DNA from: Alphaproteobacteria bacterium
Lineage (GTDB): Bacteria > Pseudomonadota > Alphaproteobacteria > UBA828
NCBI GenBank assembly: GCA_022820945.1
Contig: JAJEEP010000131.1
Location: forward strand, 1 to 33,864
DNA length: 33,864 bases
Direction of reading: 5' to 3'
The translations under genes were made by a program, and so were the position numbers. A model generated the notes under the pieces. That model had not been told where the DNA came from. It did not search any database and worked only from the letters and a program-made list of their open reading frames with translations. Shown piece after piece: positions 24,409 to 33,864 of the stretch (the first letter of the stretch is position 1; each line of letters opens with the position of its first letter).

Positions 24409-25680
24409 TCAGCCTTGCTCCGCGGTATGCTTCTTCAACAGCTCGCCGTGCTTGTTCCACCAGTCGATGATGTTGCGGTACTCGACGATCGTGGCCTTGC
24501 CGTTCTGGATCTGCACCACCGGCCAGTTGCCGACCAGCGCGTTGTCGATCCCCCACAGCTCGCTGCCCCACCAGTCGGCGTCGCCGAAGACATGGGGGCC
24601 GCGCCCGCCTTCCTTCAGCGACGCGAACACGTCCATCGGCTCGACGCTGCCGGCCTTCTCGGCCGCCAGTCTCCACATCTCGGCGATGGCGGGATATTCC
24701 CAGGTCACCGCGCTCCAGGCGTCGGGGAAGCGCTCGTTGTAGTTGACGAAGAACTCGTTGGGGTTTTCGAAGTTGATGTGCGGCTCGTTCATCGCCGGGT
24801 CGTCGAAATCCGGGAACTGGAAGATCAGACCCTCGAGGAACTCCGTGCTCGTTTTCTCGATAATCCGCCCGTAGAAATCGAGGGTGCAGGAGATGATCTG
24901 CCCCTTGTAGTCCTGCAGGAAGAGTTGCTCGCAGAGCAGGTTGACGAAGTCCGGATAGGCCGTGTCGAGGCAGACGATGTCAGGATTCTCGGCCAGCATC
25001 GCGGTCACCACCGGCGCGAAGTCGGTGGTCGCGATGTCGAAGTACTTGTTGTAGACGACGTCGATGCCTGCCGCCTCGAACGCAGCGAGATAGGTCGCGA
25101 CCGAGGGCCACCCGAGCTCGTCGTCCTGGGCGCAGATCGCAGCGGTCTTGAGCTCCGGCCGGTTTTCGGCGAGCCACTCGACGCCGGTCACGTTGTAGAG
25201 CGGATGCACCTCGGCGGGCGCCAGGTGATAGAGCGTGTCGGGGGTGAGATCGCTCGGCAGCAGGGTGGTCGACAGCATCTTCTGCTTGGTGAAGAACTGC
25301 ACGGCCGCCGGCGCGTCGGTGCCGCCCAGCATCAAGACCAGCTTCACATCGTCCTCGAGCACCAGCTTCTTCGCACCGATCAACGACTTGTCCGCCAGGT
25401 ACTCGTTGTCGTAGGAGACGATCTCGACCATGTAGTTGTCGTCGCCGATCTTGATGCCGCCGCCTGCGTTGACCTGGTCGGCCCAGATCAGGCAAGCATT
25501 GCGGCCCGGCAGGGCCCAGCCCGCCACTTCGCCGGTGAGCGGCCCCAGAAAGCCGAGCTTGACGACCTTCTCAGCGCCTTGTGCGGCATAGGGGGCGCCG
25601 AACGACGACGCAGCGACGGCGCCGGCCGCGGCAGCGGCTGTCCCCGTAAACTGCCTGCGTGTAAGTCCCTTCTTGCCCAT
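24409..25680 (-). CDS. Tat-exported ABC transporter substrate-binding protein (LivK/UrtA-type)
   Basis: 423 residues. I chose the ATG at 25678-25680 because it has GGGAG 7 nt upstream and begins a Tat signal peptide (LTRRQFTGTAAAAAGAVAAS, cleavage near AQGA). The frame remains open 40 codons further upstream without protein character. The mature part is a type I periplasmic binding protein of the Peripla_BP_6 group, beginning VVKLGFLGPLTGEVAGW, with NAGGGIKIGDDNY and later EYPAIAEMWRLA. Many Trp and Asp residues line the predicted cleft. The family binds branched amino acids, amides or urea. Divergence from the amine dehydrogenase across a shared operator array suggests a methylated amine or related compound as ligand (inference). 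Confidence 0.87.
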   Translation of the reverse strand: MGKKGLTRRQFTGTAAAAAGAVAASSFGAPYAAQGAEKVVKLGFLGPLTGEVAGWALPGRNACLIWADQVNAGGGIKIGDDNYMVEIVSYDNEYLADKSLIGAKKLVLEDDVKLVLMLGGTDAPAAVQFFTKQKMLSTTLLPSDLTPDTLYHLAPAEVHPLYNVTGVEWLAENRPELKTAAICAQDDELGWPSVATYLAAFEAAGIDVVYNKYFDIATTDFAPVVTAMLAENPDIVCLDTAYPDFVNLLCEQLFLQDYKGQIISCTLDFYGRIIEKTSTEFLEGLIFQFPDFDDPAMNEPHINFENPNEFFVNYNERFPDAWSAVTWEYPAIAEMWRLAAEKAGSVEPMDVFASLKEGGRGPHVFGDADWWGSELWGIDNALVGNWPVVQIQNGKATIVEYRNIIDWWNKHGELLKKHTAEQG

Positions 25681-25847
25681 AGCTAGTCTCCCTGTTGGGT
25701 GCCGCCGCGCGGGAGCCCAAATTGGGCAACGCCAGCGGGGCAGCACAGTGGATTGCGCTCGTCCTGCGCAATCATCTGATAAAACCGTATTCGGATTCAT
25801 TGATCGGAGTCAAGACCGGCAGACAATGGATACATGAAATTGAATAG

Positions 25848-25916
25848 TTGGTTGGACCAATCAGAGCGCGAATAGTTGGTTGGACCAATCGAGATGCAAG
25901 TATTTGGTACTACCAA
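25848..25916. promoter_or_regulatory. Three phased TTGGT-N3-ACCAA operators (FadR/GntR type)
   Basis: The palindrome TTGGT-N3-ACCAA occurs at 25848-25860, 25876-25888 and 25904-25916, each exactly 28 bp after the last. The first two lie in perfect 21-nt direct repeats (25842-25862 and 25870-25890); the third keeps the palindrome with diverged flanks (spacer act instead of tgg). The pattern matches the operator form of FadR-subfamily GntR regulators such as PdhR. No GntR gene is in the window. The 420-nt region 25681-26100 holds no gene and separates the divergent binding-protein and amine dehydrogenase genes. Confidence 0.75.
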
Positions 25917-26082
25917 TCAAATGTTTGTTGTAATGATGTCGTAAGTGGCAGTCGAGCGTCTACCGGCTCCGTATTCGCTATGCTATTCTGCGCCGCAGTT
26001 GGCATGGACTAATTGGCCGTGTGCCGCTTCCTGCCGCCCGGCGAACGGTGGTGGGCCAGCAGGGGGAGCGGTGTTGCGATGA

Positions 26083-28293
<2,211 letters not shown>

Positions 28294-28379
28294 CGTCGTA
28301 CGGATGCGCGCGGGGGAGCGGGCCATCCGAGCCGAGCGAGCGCCCGGCGATTGAGGGATTTGAAGAGGGAGAGTTGTCA

Positions 28380-29477
28380 ATGAGCGAACGCGAATCGGCG
28401 TTGGCCGCGCACCATCGGGCGCTCGGCTCCAACCTCGAGGACTGGAACGGCATGGGAGCGCCCTGGAGCTACAACACCGACCCGTGCGACGAGCACGACG
28501 CGGTGCGGGAGCGCGCGGGCCTCTTCGACGTCTCGGGACTGAAGAAGGTGCATGTACGCGGGCGCGATGCCGCTGCCGTCTGCGATCACGTCATCACCCG
28601 GGACATGACGAGGATCCCGATCGGGCGCTCGGCCTACGGGCCGGTGCTGCAGGATGACGGCGGAATCTGCGACGACGCCATCATCTTTACCCTCGCCGAT
28701 GACGATTACCTGTTCGTCCATGGCGCGGGCGCCGGCCTGGAGCGGCTGCAGGAGAGCGCCGAAGGCAAGCAGGTAAGCATCGCCTTCGACGACGACCTGC
28801 ACGACATTTCGCTGCAGGGGCCGGCATCGGCGGACTTCCTTGACCGGCACACCCCGATCGACCTGCCGGCGCTGGGCTACTTCCACCAAGCCGAAACCAC
28901 GCTCTTCGACCGGCCGGTCCTGATCTCGCGAACCGGATACTCAGGCGAGCGCGGCTACGAGATTTTCGCTACCGCCGAGCACGTGGTGCCGCTCTGGGAG
29001 GACATCGTCAGCGCAGGCGAGAGTGCCGGCATCGTCCCCTGCTCCTTCGGCTGCCTCGACAAGATCCGGGTGGAGGCGGCGCTGCTCTTCTATCCCTACG
29101 ACATGACCGAGGCGAACACGCCCTGGGAGGTGACCCTGGGCTGGTCGGTCTCGCGCAAGAAGGGAGATTTCCGGGGCAGGGAGGCGGTATTCGCCCGCGA
29201 GGGGCAGGACAAGATCCTCATGGTCGGGATCGTTGCCGATCACGACGATGCCGTCGACGCCGACGCCGCGCTCACCATCGACGGCGAGAAGGTGGGCGTC
29301 GTCAACAGCCCGTCCTGGTCGCACCGGATGCAGAAATCCCTCGCGCTCTGCCACGTGGCACCCCACGCGGCGGCCGAGGGAACGCGGCTCGGTGTCGAGG
29401 GCGAGAACGTGCGCTGCTCCGCGACGGTCTCGCGCATCCCCTTCTACGATCCGGACAAGACCCGCACCCACGCCTGA
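28380..29477 (+). CDS. GcvT-fold aminomethyltransferase-family protein
   Basis: 365 residues from the ATG at 28380 (GAGGGAG about 8 nt upstream), 86 nt after the amine dehydrogenase and on the same strand. It has the tetrahydrofolate-binding GcvT/YgfZ fold: DEHDAVRERAGLFDVSGL near residue 40, DDGGICDDAIIF near 95, ISRTGYSGERGYEIF near 182, and GCLDKIRVEAAL with the C-terminal barrel domain. The conserved ISRTGYSGERGYE segment is the folate-site signature. In dimethylglycine and sarcosine dehydrogenases a fused domain of this type captures the demethylation product as 5,10-methylene-THF. Here a separate protein may do this for the amine dehydrogenase (inference). It is not the glycine-cleavage T protein by context, since gcvH and gcvP are absent. 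DMSP demethylase (DmdA) is another relative. Confidence 0.82.
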   Translation: MSERESALAAHHRALGSNLEDWNGMGAPWSYNTDPCDEHDAVRERAGLFDVSGLKKVHVRGRDAAAVCDHVITRDMTRIPIGRSAYGPVLQDDGGICDDAIIFTLADDDYLFVHGAGAGLERLQESAEGKQVSIAFDDDLHDISLQGPASADFLDRHTPIDLPALGYFHQAETTLFDRPVLISRTGYSGERGYEIFATAEHVVPLWEDIVSAGESAGIVPCSFGCLDKIRVEAALLFYPYDMTEANTPWEVTLGWSVSRKKGDFRGREAVFAREGQDKILMVGIVADHDDAVDADAALTIDGEKVGVVNSPSWSHRMQKSLALCHVAPHAAAEGTRLGVEGENVRCSATVSRIPFYDPDKTRTHA

Positions 29478-29540
29478 GCGCCGGGCCTCGCGCAATCGAA
29501 ATGCCCGGCCGGGCCATCGGGCCGCGCCGGGCGGGAGAGG

Positions 29541-29614
29541 TGGCTGGGGGACCAGGATTCGAACCTGGACCTACGGAGTCAGAGTCCGCTGTCCTACCGT
29601 TAGACTATCCCCCA
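29541..29614 (-). tRNA. tRNA-Gln (anticodon CTG)
   Basis: A complete 74-nt cloverleaf with encoded CCA. The acceptor TGGGGGA pairs perfectly with TCCCCCA and the discriminator is G. The D-arm is GTCT/GGAC, the anticodon arm GCGGA/TCCGT with loop CTCTGAC (anticodon CTG at 34-36), and the T-arm CCAGG-TTCGAAT-CCTGG. It reads CAG codons. It is isolated, 63 nt after the GcvT-like gene's stop. Confidence 0.95.
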
Positions 29615-29795
29615 GCAGGCCGTTGCCCAAAATTTATGACATGGAGCGGTCGTGTCAACCGATCGTCGCGCGGCCTCTGCCTCGAGGCGCAAACGGCCAT
29701 GCGCCTCCATGCGTTGCCAGTCGGGGGCGCACGCGCTGTAATGGCGCATGAGCCGGCGCCGGGGAGCGGGCGCCCCGGCAATCGGAGCAGGTACA

Positions 29796-30791
29796 GTGAG
29801 CGATCGGCCCGGCCCATCATTCGGCGCGCTCGACCTCGGCACGAATAACTGCCGGCTCCTCGTCGCACGGCCCAAGGGGGAGGGCTTTCGCGTCGTCGAC
29901 GCTTTCTCCCGTATCGTGCGGCTCGGCGAAGGCGTGGCGCAGTCGGGCCGGCTCTCGGACCAGGCGATCGAGCGGACCATCGGGGCGCTTCGGGTCTGCG
30001 CCGGCAAGCTCCGGCGGGGCGGTGTCGAGCGCTACCGGGCGGTGGCGACCGAGGCCTGCCGGCGCGCCGAGAACCGCCAGGCGTTCGTCGACCGTGTTAG
30101 CGACGAGACCGGGCTCGTCATGGAGATCATCTCGCCGGCCGAGGAGGTCCAGCTGGCTCTCGACGGCTGCACGCCCCTGTTCGACCGGACCATGCGGCAC
30201 GTGCTGTTATTGGATATCGGCGGCGGCAGCACGGAGCTCATCTGGGTCCGCCTGGACGACGGCGAGCCGCCTGCACTCGCGGCGTGGACCTCCATCGGCC
30301 ACGGGGTGGTGACGCTCGCCGAACGCTACGGCGGCGACCGCGTCGCCCGCGCATCCTACGCCGCGATGGTCGCCGAGATCGAGACAACGATCGGCCCCTT
30401 CGCCGAGACTCACGGCATCCCCGCAGGCGCCGCCGCAGGCAGGGTCCAGCTGCTCGGTACTTCGGGCACCGTCACCACCATCGCCGGCATTCACCTCGGG
30501 CTCCCGCGCTACGACCGGGACCGGGTGGACGGCCTCAGGCTGCAATTCGGCGACGTGCGGGCGGTGATCGACACAGTCATCGACCAGGACTACGAGGCCC
30601 GTGCGGCGCAGCCCTGCATCGGCCCCGGACGGGGCGATGTGATGGTCGCCGGCTGCGCCATCCTGGATGCGGTGATGGCTGCCTGCCCGGCGGGGCAGCT
30701 CGATGTCGCCGACCGGGGGCTTCGCGAGGGCATGCTGCTGCGCATGATGCGGGCGGCCCGTGCTGCCCGCCGGGAGCGCGCGCACCCGTGA
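29796..30791 (+). CDS. ppx: Ppx/GppA family phosphatase
   Basis: 331 residues from the GTG at 29796, preferred for its Shine-Dalgarno (GGAG, 8 nt upstream). An ATG at 29748 in the same frame would add 16 low-complexity residues. The actin-like ATPase fold motifs are clear: FGALDLGTNNCRLLVA at the N-terminus, AVATEACRRAENRQAF near residue 82, and EIISPAEEVQLAL, then LLDIGGGSTELIW near 135-147, and LLGTSGTVTTIAGI near 225. It hydrolyses polyphosphate or pppGpp, linking to the stringent and phosphate responses. Members of about 330 residues lack the C-terminal HD domain of the long Ppx. Its stop overlaps the rlmE start (GTGA), an arrangement common in Alphaproteobacteria. Confidence 0.88.
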   Translation: MSDRPGPSFGALDLGTNNCRLLVARPKGEGFRVVDAFSRIVRLGEGVAQSGRLSDQAIERTIGALRVCAGKLRRGGVERYRAVATEACRRAENRQAFVDRVSDETGLVMEIISPAEEVQLALDGCTPLFDRTMRHVLLLDIGGGSTELIWVRLDDGEPPALAAWTSIGHGVVTLAERYGGDRVARASYAAMVAEIETTIGPFAETHGIPAGAAAGRVQLLGTSGTVTTIAGIHLGLPRYDRDRVDGLRLQFGDVRAVIDTVIDQDYEARAAQPCIGPGRGDVMVAGCAILDAVMAACPAGQLDVADRGLREGMLLRMMRAARAARRERAHP

Positions 30792-31483
30792 GCGCGCGCG
30801 GCGACGGCAGACCGCAGAAGCGCCGCGCGCCGGTCAAGCTGAAGCGCGCCCGCCGGCGCAAGGCGTCGTCCACCCGCTGGCTCGAGCGCCAGCTCAACGA
30901 CCCCTACGTCCGCGCTGCGCGGGAGGCCGGCTACCGCTCCCGCGCCGCCTACAAGCTGATCGGCCTTGCCGAGAGCGCGGACATCTTGAAGCCGGGTCAG
31001 CGGGTGGTGGACCTCGGCGCCGCACCCGGCGGCTGGAGCCAGGTGGCGGCCCAGCGGGTAGGCCGGACGGGCCGCGTGGTCGCGGTCGATACCACCGAGA
31101 TCGAGCCCATCGACGGCGTCACCGTGCTGACGATGGATGCCTGCGGGGAGGACGCGCTCGATGCAATTCGCGCCGCGCTGGGCGGCCCGGCGGACCTGGT
31201 GATGAGCGACATGGCGGCGCCGACCACCGGCCATGCGCCGACCGACCGCCTGCGGGTCTCGGCGCTTTGCGAGACCGCGCTCGACATCGCGGAGCCGCTG
31301 CTCGCGCCGAGCGGATGCTTCCTCGCCAAGCTGCGCCAGGGCGGTGACGGCGAGCTTCAGGTCCGGCTGCGGCAGGTCTTCGCGCGCGTGCGCAACGCCA
31401 AGCCGCCGGCGAGCCGCTCCGATTCGGCCGAGAGCTACGTGCTCGCCACCGGCTACAGCGGCAGGGAGTCGGGCCCCAGCTAA
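30788..31483 (+). CDS. rlmE: 23S rRNA (uridine-2'-O-)-methyltransferase RlmE (FtsJ)
   Basis: 231 residues from a GTG overlapping the ppx stop. A basic N-terminal extension (KLKRARRRK) is followed by SSTRWLERQLNDPYV and SRAAYKL, with the conserved Lys of the K-D-K-E tetrad. The SAM motif VVDLGAAPGGWSQVAA lies near residue 74, MSDMAAP near 137 (catalytic Asp) and CFLAKLRQGGD near 177 (Lys). A late Glu in SAESYVLA completes the tetrad. RlmE methylates U2552 of the ribosomal A-loop and is needed for normal 50S assembly. Its TAA overlaps the stop of the convergent pcp gene. Confidence 0.95.
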   Translation: MSARGDGRPQKRRAPVKLKRARRRKASSTRWLERQLNDPYVRAAREAGYRSRAAYKLIGLAESADILKPGQRVVDLGAAPGGWSQVAAQRVGRTGRVVAVDTTEIEPIDGVTVLTMDACGEDALDAIRAALGGPADLVMSDMAAPTTGHAPTDRLRVSALCETALDIAEPLLAPSGCFLAKLRQGGDGELQVRLRQVFARVRNAKPPASRSDSAESYVLATGYSGRESGPS

Positions 31484-32142
31484 TACCCCTTGGGCGGTTC
31501 CGCGATATCGGTGTCCTGCTGCGCGGCCGTGGTGATGGCCGCGTCGACCGCCTCGTCCATCAGGTCGAGGCTCATCGACGGCCATTCATGCTCGGGGTAG
31601 GAAGCCTGCGCGACATAGCCCGGCGTGCACGGCACGTGGACGAAGCCCGCGCGCGTCTCCAGCCTCTTCTCCTGCACGAGGTGGAGCGCGGTGTACATGA
31701 TCTGGTTGCAGAGGTAGGTGGACGCCGTGTTCGAGACCTTGGCCGGGATCGCGCGCTCGTTCATCGCCGCCACCATGGCCTTGATCGGCAGCGTGGACTG
31801 ATAAGCGAAGGGGCCGTCCGGGTAGACGGGCTCGTCCACCGGCTGGACCTCGACATTGTCCGGCACCGGGAAGTCCTTGACGTTGGCGGCCGTGCGCTCC
31901 ACCGCGATGACGGAGCTGCCGGGAAAGAGCCCGAGGCTGATCCATATGTCGGGCTTGTGAGCCTCCAGCGCCTCGTCGACCAGGGGCCCCAGGCGCTCGC
32001 TCTCCACCGGCACGCGGAGCGTGATCAGCTCGATGTCGGCGAAGTTGCGCTCGCGCGCCTTGTCGAGCAGGGCGAGGGTGGGGTTCTCGCTCGCGTGCGA
32101 CCAGGGCTCGTAGCCAGTCAGCACCACGCGTTTCGCCGTCAT
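31480..32142 (-). CDS. pcp: Pyroglutamyl peptidase I (pyrrolidone-carboxylate peptidase)
   Basis: 220 residues from an ATG with GGGAGAG 7 nt upstream. The cysteine-peptidase C15 triad is in place: E82 in VERTAAN, C145 in STYLCNQIMY and H169 in GFVHVPCTPG. The N-terminal VVLTGYEPW and ENPT match the family's TGFEPF and NPS. It removes N-terminal pyroglutamate (5-oxoproline) from peptides in the cytoplasm, producing 5-oxoproline, which 5-oxoprolinase or a hydantoinase-type enzyme can open. Size is normal (about 200-220), though YEPW and STYLC deviate from the usual FEPF and GTFVC, so substrate preference may differ. The amidase gene diverges from it 159 nt away. Confidence 0.9.
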   Translation of the reverse strand: MTAKRVVLTGYEPWSHASENPTLALLDKARERNFADIELITLRVPVESERLGPLVDEALEAHKPDIWISLGLFPGSSVIAVERTAANVKDFPVPDNVEVQPVDEPVYPDGPFAYQSTLPIKAMVAAMNERAIPAKVSNTASTYLCNQIMYTALHLVQEKRLETRAGFVHVPCTPGYVAQASYPEHEWPSMSLDLMDEAVDAAITTAAQQDTDIAEPPKGY

Positions 32143-32301
32143 GACAATCTCTCCCGAATTCGGTTACCGGCCGGAGGCTCGCGCGGATCGCCCGCCGGCG
32201 CAACCGTCGGAGCGCGCGGCGCGACGCAGCCCGTGACCTTCGCGCGTGCTGCGGGATAATCTCGACCGCAGGTAACGAACAACCGACAGCGGGAGGCTGC
32301 G

Positions 32302-33738
32302 ATGGCATCCGACGAACTCTGCTACATGACCGCAACCGAGGCGATCGAGCGATTCCGCGCGAAGACGCTCTCGCCGGTCGAGCTGATGTCCGCCGTCATC
32401 GCGCGTTCCGAGGCGGTGAACCCCAAGGTCAACGCCTACACCTACACCTTCTACGACCGCGCGCTGGAGCAGGCGCGGGCGGCCGAGCGCGCCTACGCAG
32501 CTGGGGACGAGACCCGCCCGCTGGAAGGGCTGCCGGTGGTCATCAAGGACTTCCACGCGGTCAAGGGCGAGATCACCACCTTCGGCTCGCGCATCTACGC
32601 CGACCACGTACCGGACTTCTCGGCACCGACGGTGGAGCGCCTGCTGGACTCCGGCACGATCATGCACGCGCGGACCACCTCGCCGGAGATGGCCCACGCG
32701 CCGCACACGCGGAGCGAGCTCTGGGGCGCCACACGCAACCCCTGGAACCTGGATTACGGCCCCGGCGGCTCCTCGGGCGGCGCGGGCGCTGCCATCGCGA
32801 CCGGCATGACCACGCTGGCCGACGGCACCGACGGCGGCGGCTCGATCCGCATTCCGGCAGGCTCCTGCGGCATCTTCGGCTTCAAGCCCCCCTTCGGCCG
32901 CAACCCGACCGACCGCGACCATCCGCGCGAATCGCTCCTGCATTACGGGCCCATGACCCGCTGCGTCTCCGACGCCGCGCTGATGCAGAACGTGATGGCG
33001 GGCCCGCACCGGGACGACATCTGCTCGATCCGCCCCAAGCTGGAGATTCCGGAGACGCTGGAGCCGATCAAGGGCTGGAAGATCGCGTTCTCCATGGACC
33101 TCGGCTACATCGAGGTGGACGACGAGGTGCAGAAGAACACGTGCGACGCGCTGCAGACCTTCCGCGACCTCGGCTGCACCGTGAACGAGGTCGACCTCGG
33201 CTGGAGCACGGCCGCGCTCGACGCCTGGACCGTGATCTGGGAGGGGCTGTTCTGGGCCCTGGTGGGGCCGGACTACCCGCGCATCAAGTACGACCTCGAA
33301 GGCTTCGTGCGCGGCATCCTGGAGCGCGGCTCCCAGCACAGTCTCTCGCGCTTCTACCGCACGAACCTGGTGCGGGGAGAGATGTACAGCACCCTCGCGC
33401 CGATCCTGGAGGAGCACGACATCCTGATCTGCCCGACCAACGCGCTGCCGGGGCTGCCCATCGACCAGGATCTGGCCGACACGGGGCTCCGCATCAACGG
33501 CAAGCCGGTCACCGGCTCCAACCACCCCGGCGACATGTACGTGCAGTGGCAGCTCAACTACCCGTTCAACCTGATGTCGGAGTGCCCGGTGGCCAGCGTG
33601 CCGAGCGGCTTCGCGTCCAACGGAGTGCCCACCGGCATTCAGCTGGTCGGCCGCACCTACGACGATGTCTCGGTGTTCCGCGCCGCCGCGGACTACGAGC
33701 GCGCGCGGCCCTGGGCCCAGCACCGCCCGCCGCTCTAG
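32302..33738 (+). CDS. Amidase signature family protein
   Basis: 478 residues from an ATG with GGGAGG about 6 nt upstream. The Ser-cisSer-Lys triad is K82 (VVIKD), S157 in GPGGSSGG and the nucleophile S181 in DGGGSIRIPAG. The C-terminal half has PVASVPSGF and GVPTGIQLVG, typical of the family. It hydrolyses an unknown amide; GatA is unlikely because gatB and gatC are absent and the signature details differ. It is divergent from pcp, and both act on amide bonds. The last codons (PPL-TAG) coincide with the apparent left end of an IS, so the C-terminus may be slightly changed. Confidence 0.88.
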   Translation: MASDELCYMTATEAIERFRAKTLSPVELMSAVIARSEAVNPKVNAYTYTFYDRALEQARAAERAYAAGDETRPLEGLPVVIKDFHAVKGEITTFGSRIYADHVPDFSAPTVERLLDSGTIMHARTTSPEMAHAPHTRSELWGATRNPWNLDYGPGGSSGGAGAAIATGMTTLADGTDGGGSIRIPAGSCGIFGFKPPFGRNPTDRDHPRESLLHYGPMTRCVSDAALMQNVMAGPHRDDICSIRPKLEIPETLEPIKGWKIAFSMDLGYIEVDDEVQKNTCDALQTFRDLGCTVNEVDLGWSTAALDAWTVIWEGLFWALVGPDYPRIKYDLEGFVRGILERGSQHSLSRFYRTNLVRGEMYSTLAPILEEHDILICPTNALPGLPIDQDLADTGLRINGKPVTGSNHPGDMYVQWQLNYPFNLMSECPVASVPSGFASNGVPTGIQLVGRTYDDVSVFRAAADYERARPWAQHRPPL

Positions 33739-33864
33739 AGCATTTTTCGACCTTAGAGAATCTTTAGAATTTTCAATCGGTTGGAAATGTGATTCAAGAT
33801 GCGGTCTGGTGAAGGAGGCCAGCCTGCATGACACGACCTCTTTCGGATGATCTGCGTCGGCGGG
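33736..33864 (+). mobile_element. Left end of an IS630-type insertion sequence (partial)
   Basis: After the amidase the sequence abruptly becomes AT-rich (33739-33815). A strong Shine-Dalgarno (AAGGAGG at 33812-33818) is followed by an ATG at 33828, which begins MTRPLSDDLRRR. That is the typical N-terminus of IS630-family transposases. The element is cut by the window edge. IS630 elements insert at TA; the TA of the amidase stop codon TAG (33736-33737) is a candidate target site. Confidence 0.5.
33828..33864 (+). CDS. IS630-family transposase, N-terminal fragment
   Basis: Only 12 codons fall inside the window, MTRPLSDDLRRR. They resemble the conserved start of the helix-turn-helix domain of IS630 transposases (pattern M-RP-S-DLR-R). 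The Shine-Dalgarno AAGGAGG lies about 9 nt upstream. Whether the gene is intact cannot be judged from this window. Confidence 0.5.
   Translation, partial: MTRPLSDDLRRR

Noticed and set aside
25842-25916. CRISPR-like short repeats
   Set aside because: Only three copies with 7-nt intervals between 21-nt units and internal palindromes; this is an operator array, not repeats with unique spacers.
28380-29477. Glycine cleavage system T protein
   Set aside because: No gcvH or gcvP nearby, and the gene follows an amine dehydrogenase; a C1-capture or demethylase role fits better.
29501-29848. Plus-strand frame reading GGPGFEPGPTESESAV
   Set aside because: This is the well-known spurious translation across the antisense of a tRNA gene.

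Overview
The window is high-GC DNA that looks alphaproteobacterial: dense operons joined by GTGA/ATGA start-stop overlaps, Tat signal peptides, a ppx-rlmE pair and a TMADH-like amine dehydrogenase. I read it as a heterotroph, possibly marine or soil-dwelling, with much N-heterocycle and methylated-amine catabolism. The taxonomic placement is inferred from gene content and composition, not from a marker gene.

Layout. (1) 1-2556: a minus-strand surface-type lipoprotein (TbpB-like C-terminus) with a 432-nt Gly-Asp hexanucleotide tract, divergent from a small membrane-anchored LuxR-type regulator. (2) 2662-12378: a tight plus-strand operon encoding a molybdenum hydroxylase (FAD subunit plus fused FeS/Mo subunit), a 6-hydroxynicotinate-reductase-like Fe-S protein, a UPF0280 protein and hydantoinase/oxoprolinase A and B. 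It reads as a hydroxylate, reduce, open-the-lactam route for an N-heteroaromatic compound. A perfect hairpin carrying the Shine-Dalgarno in its loop precedes the first gene. (3) 12375-16446: a minus-strand acyl-CoA synthetase, then a plus-strand ureE-ureG-flavin monooxygenase operon without urease structural genes. (4) 16497-18680: an AT-richer island with a three-Cys-motif Gp37/Gp68-type protein and its partner TcmP, probably horizontally acquired. (5) 18683-22339: a Tat-exported carotenoid oxygenase with a DUF2141 protein, divergent from a membrane LytTR regulator and a TPR-like protein. (6) 22284-25680: an ABC importer (LivM, LivH, Tat-exported binding protein) lacking ATPase genes here. 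(7) 25848-25916: three TTGGT-N3-ACCAA palindromes at an exact 28-bp period, in the divergent region between the importer and the next operon. (8) 26101-29477: a trimethylamine/dimethylamine dehydrogenase homologue and a stand-alone GcvT-fold protein, which may pass the released C1 unit to tetrahydrofolate. (9) 29541-33864: tRNA-Gln(CTG), ppx/gppA, rlmE, pyroglutamyl peptidase, an amidase, and the start of an IS630-type transposase at the right edge.

The most interesting items are the putative reductive N-heterocycle pathway with hydantoinase-type ring opening, the orphan nickel-chaperone pair beside it, the phased FadR/GntR-type operator array, the three-Cys/TcmP island, and the GD-tract lipoprotein.
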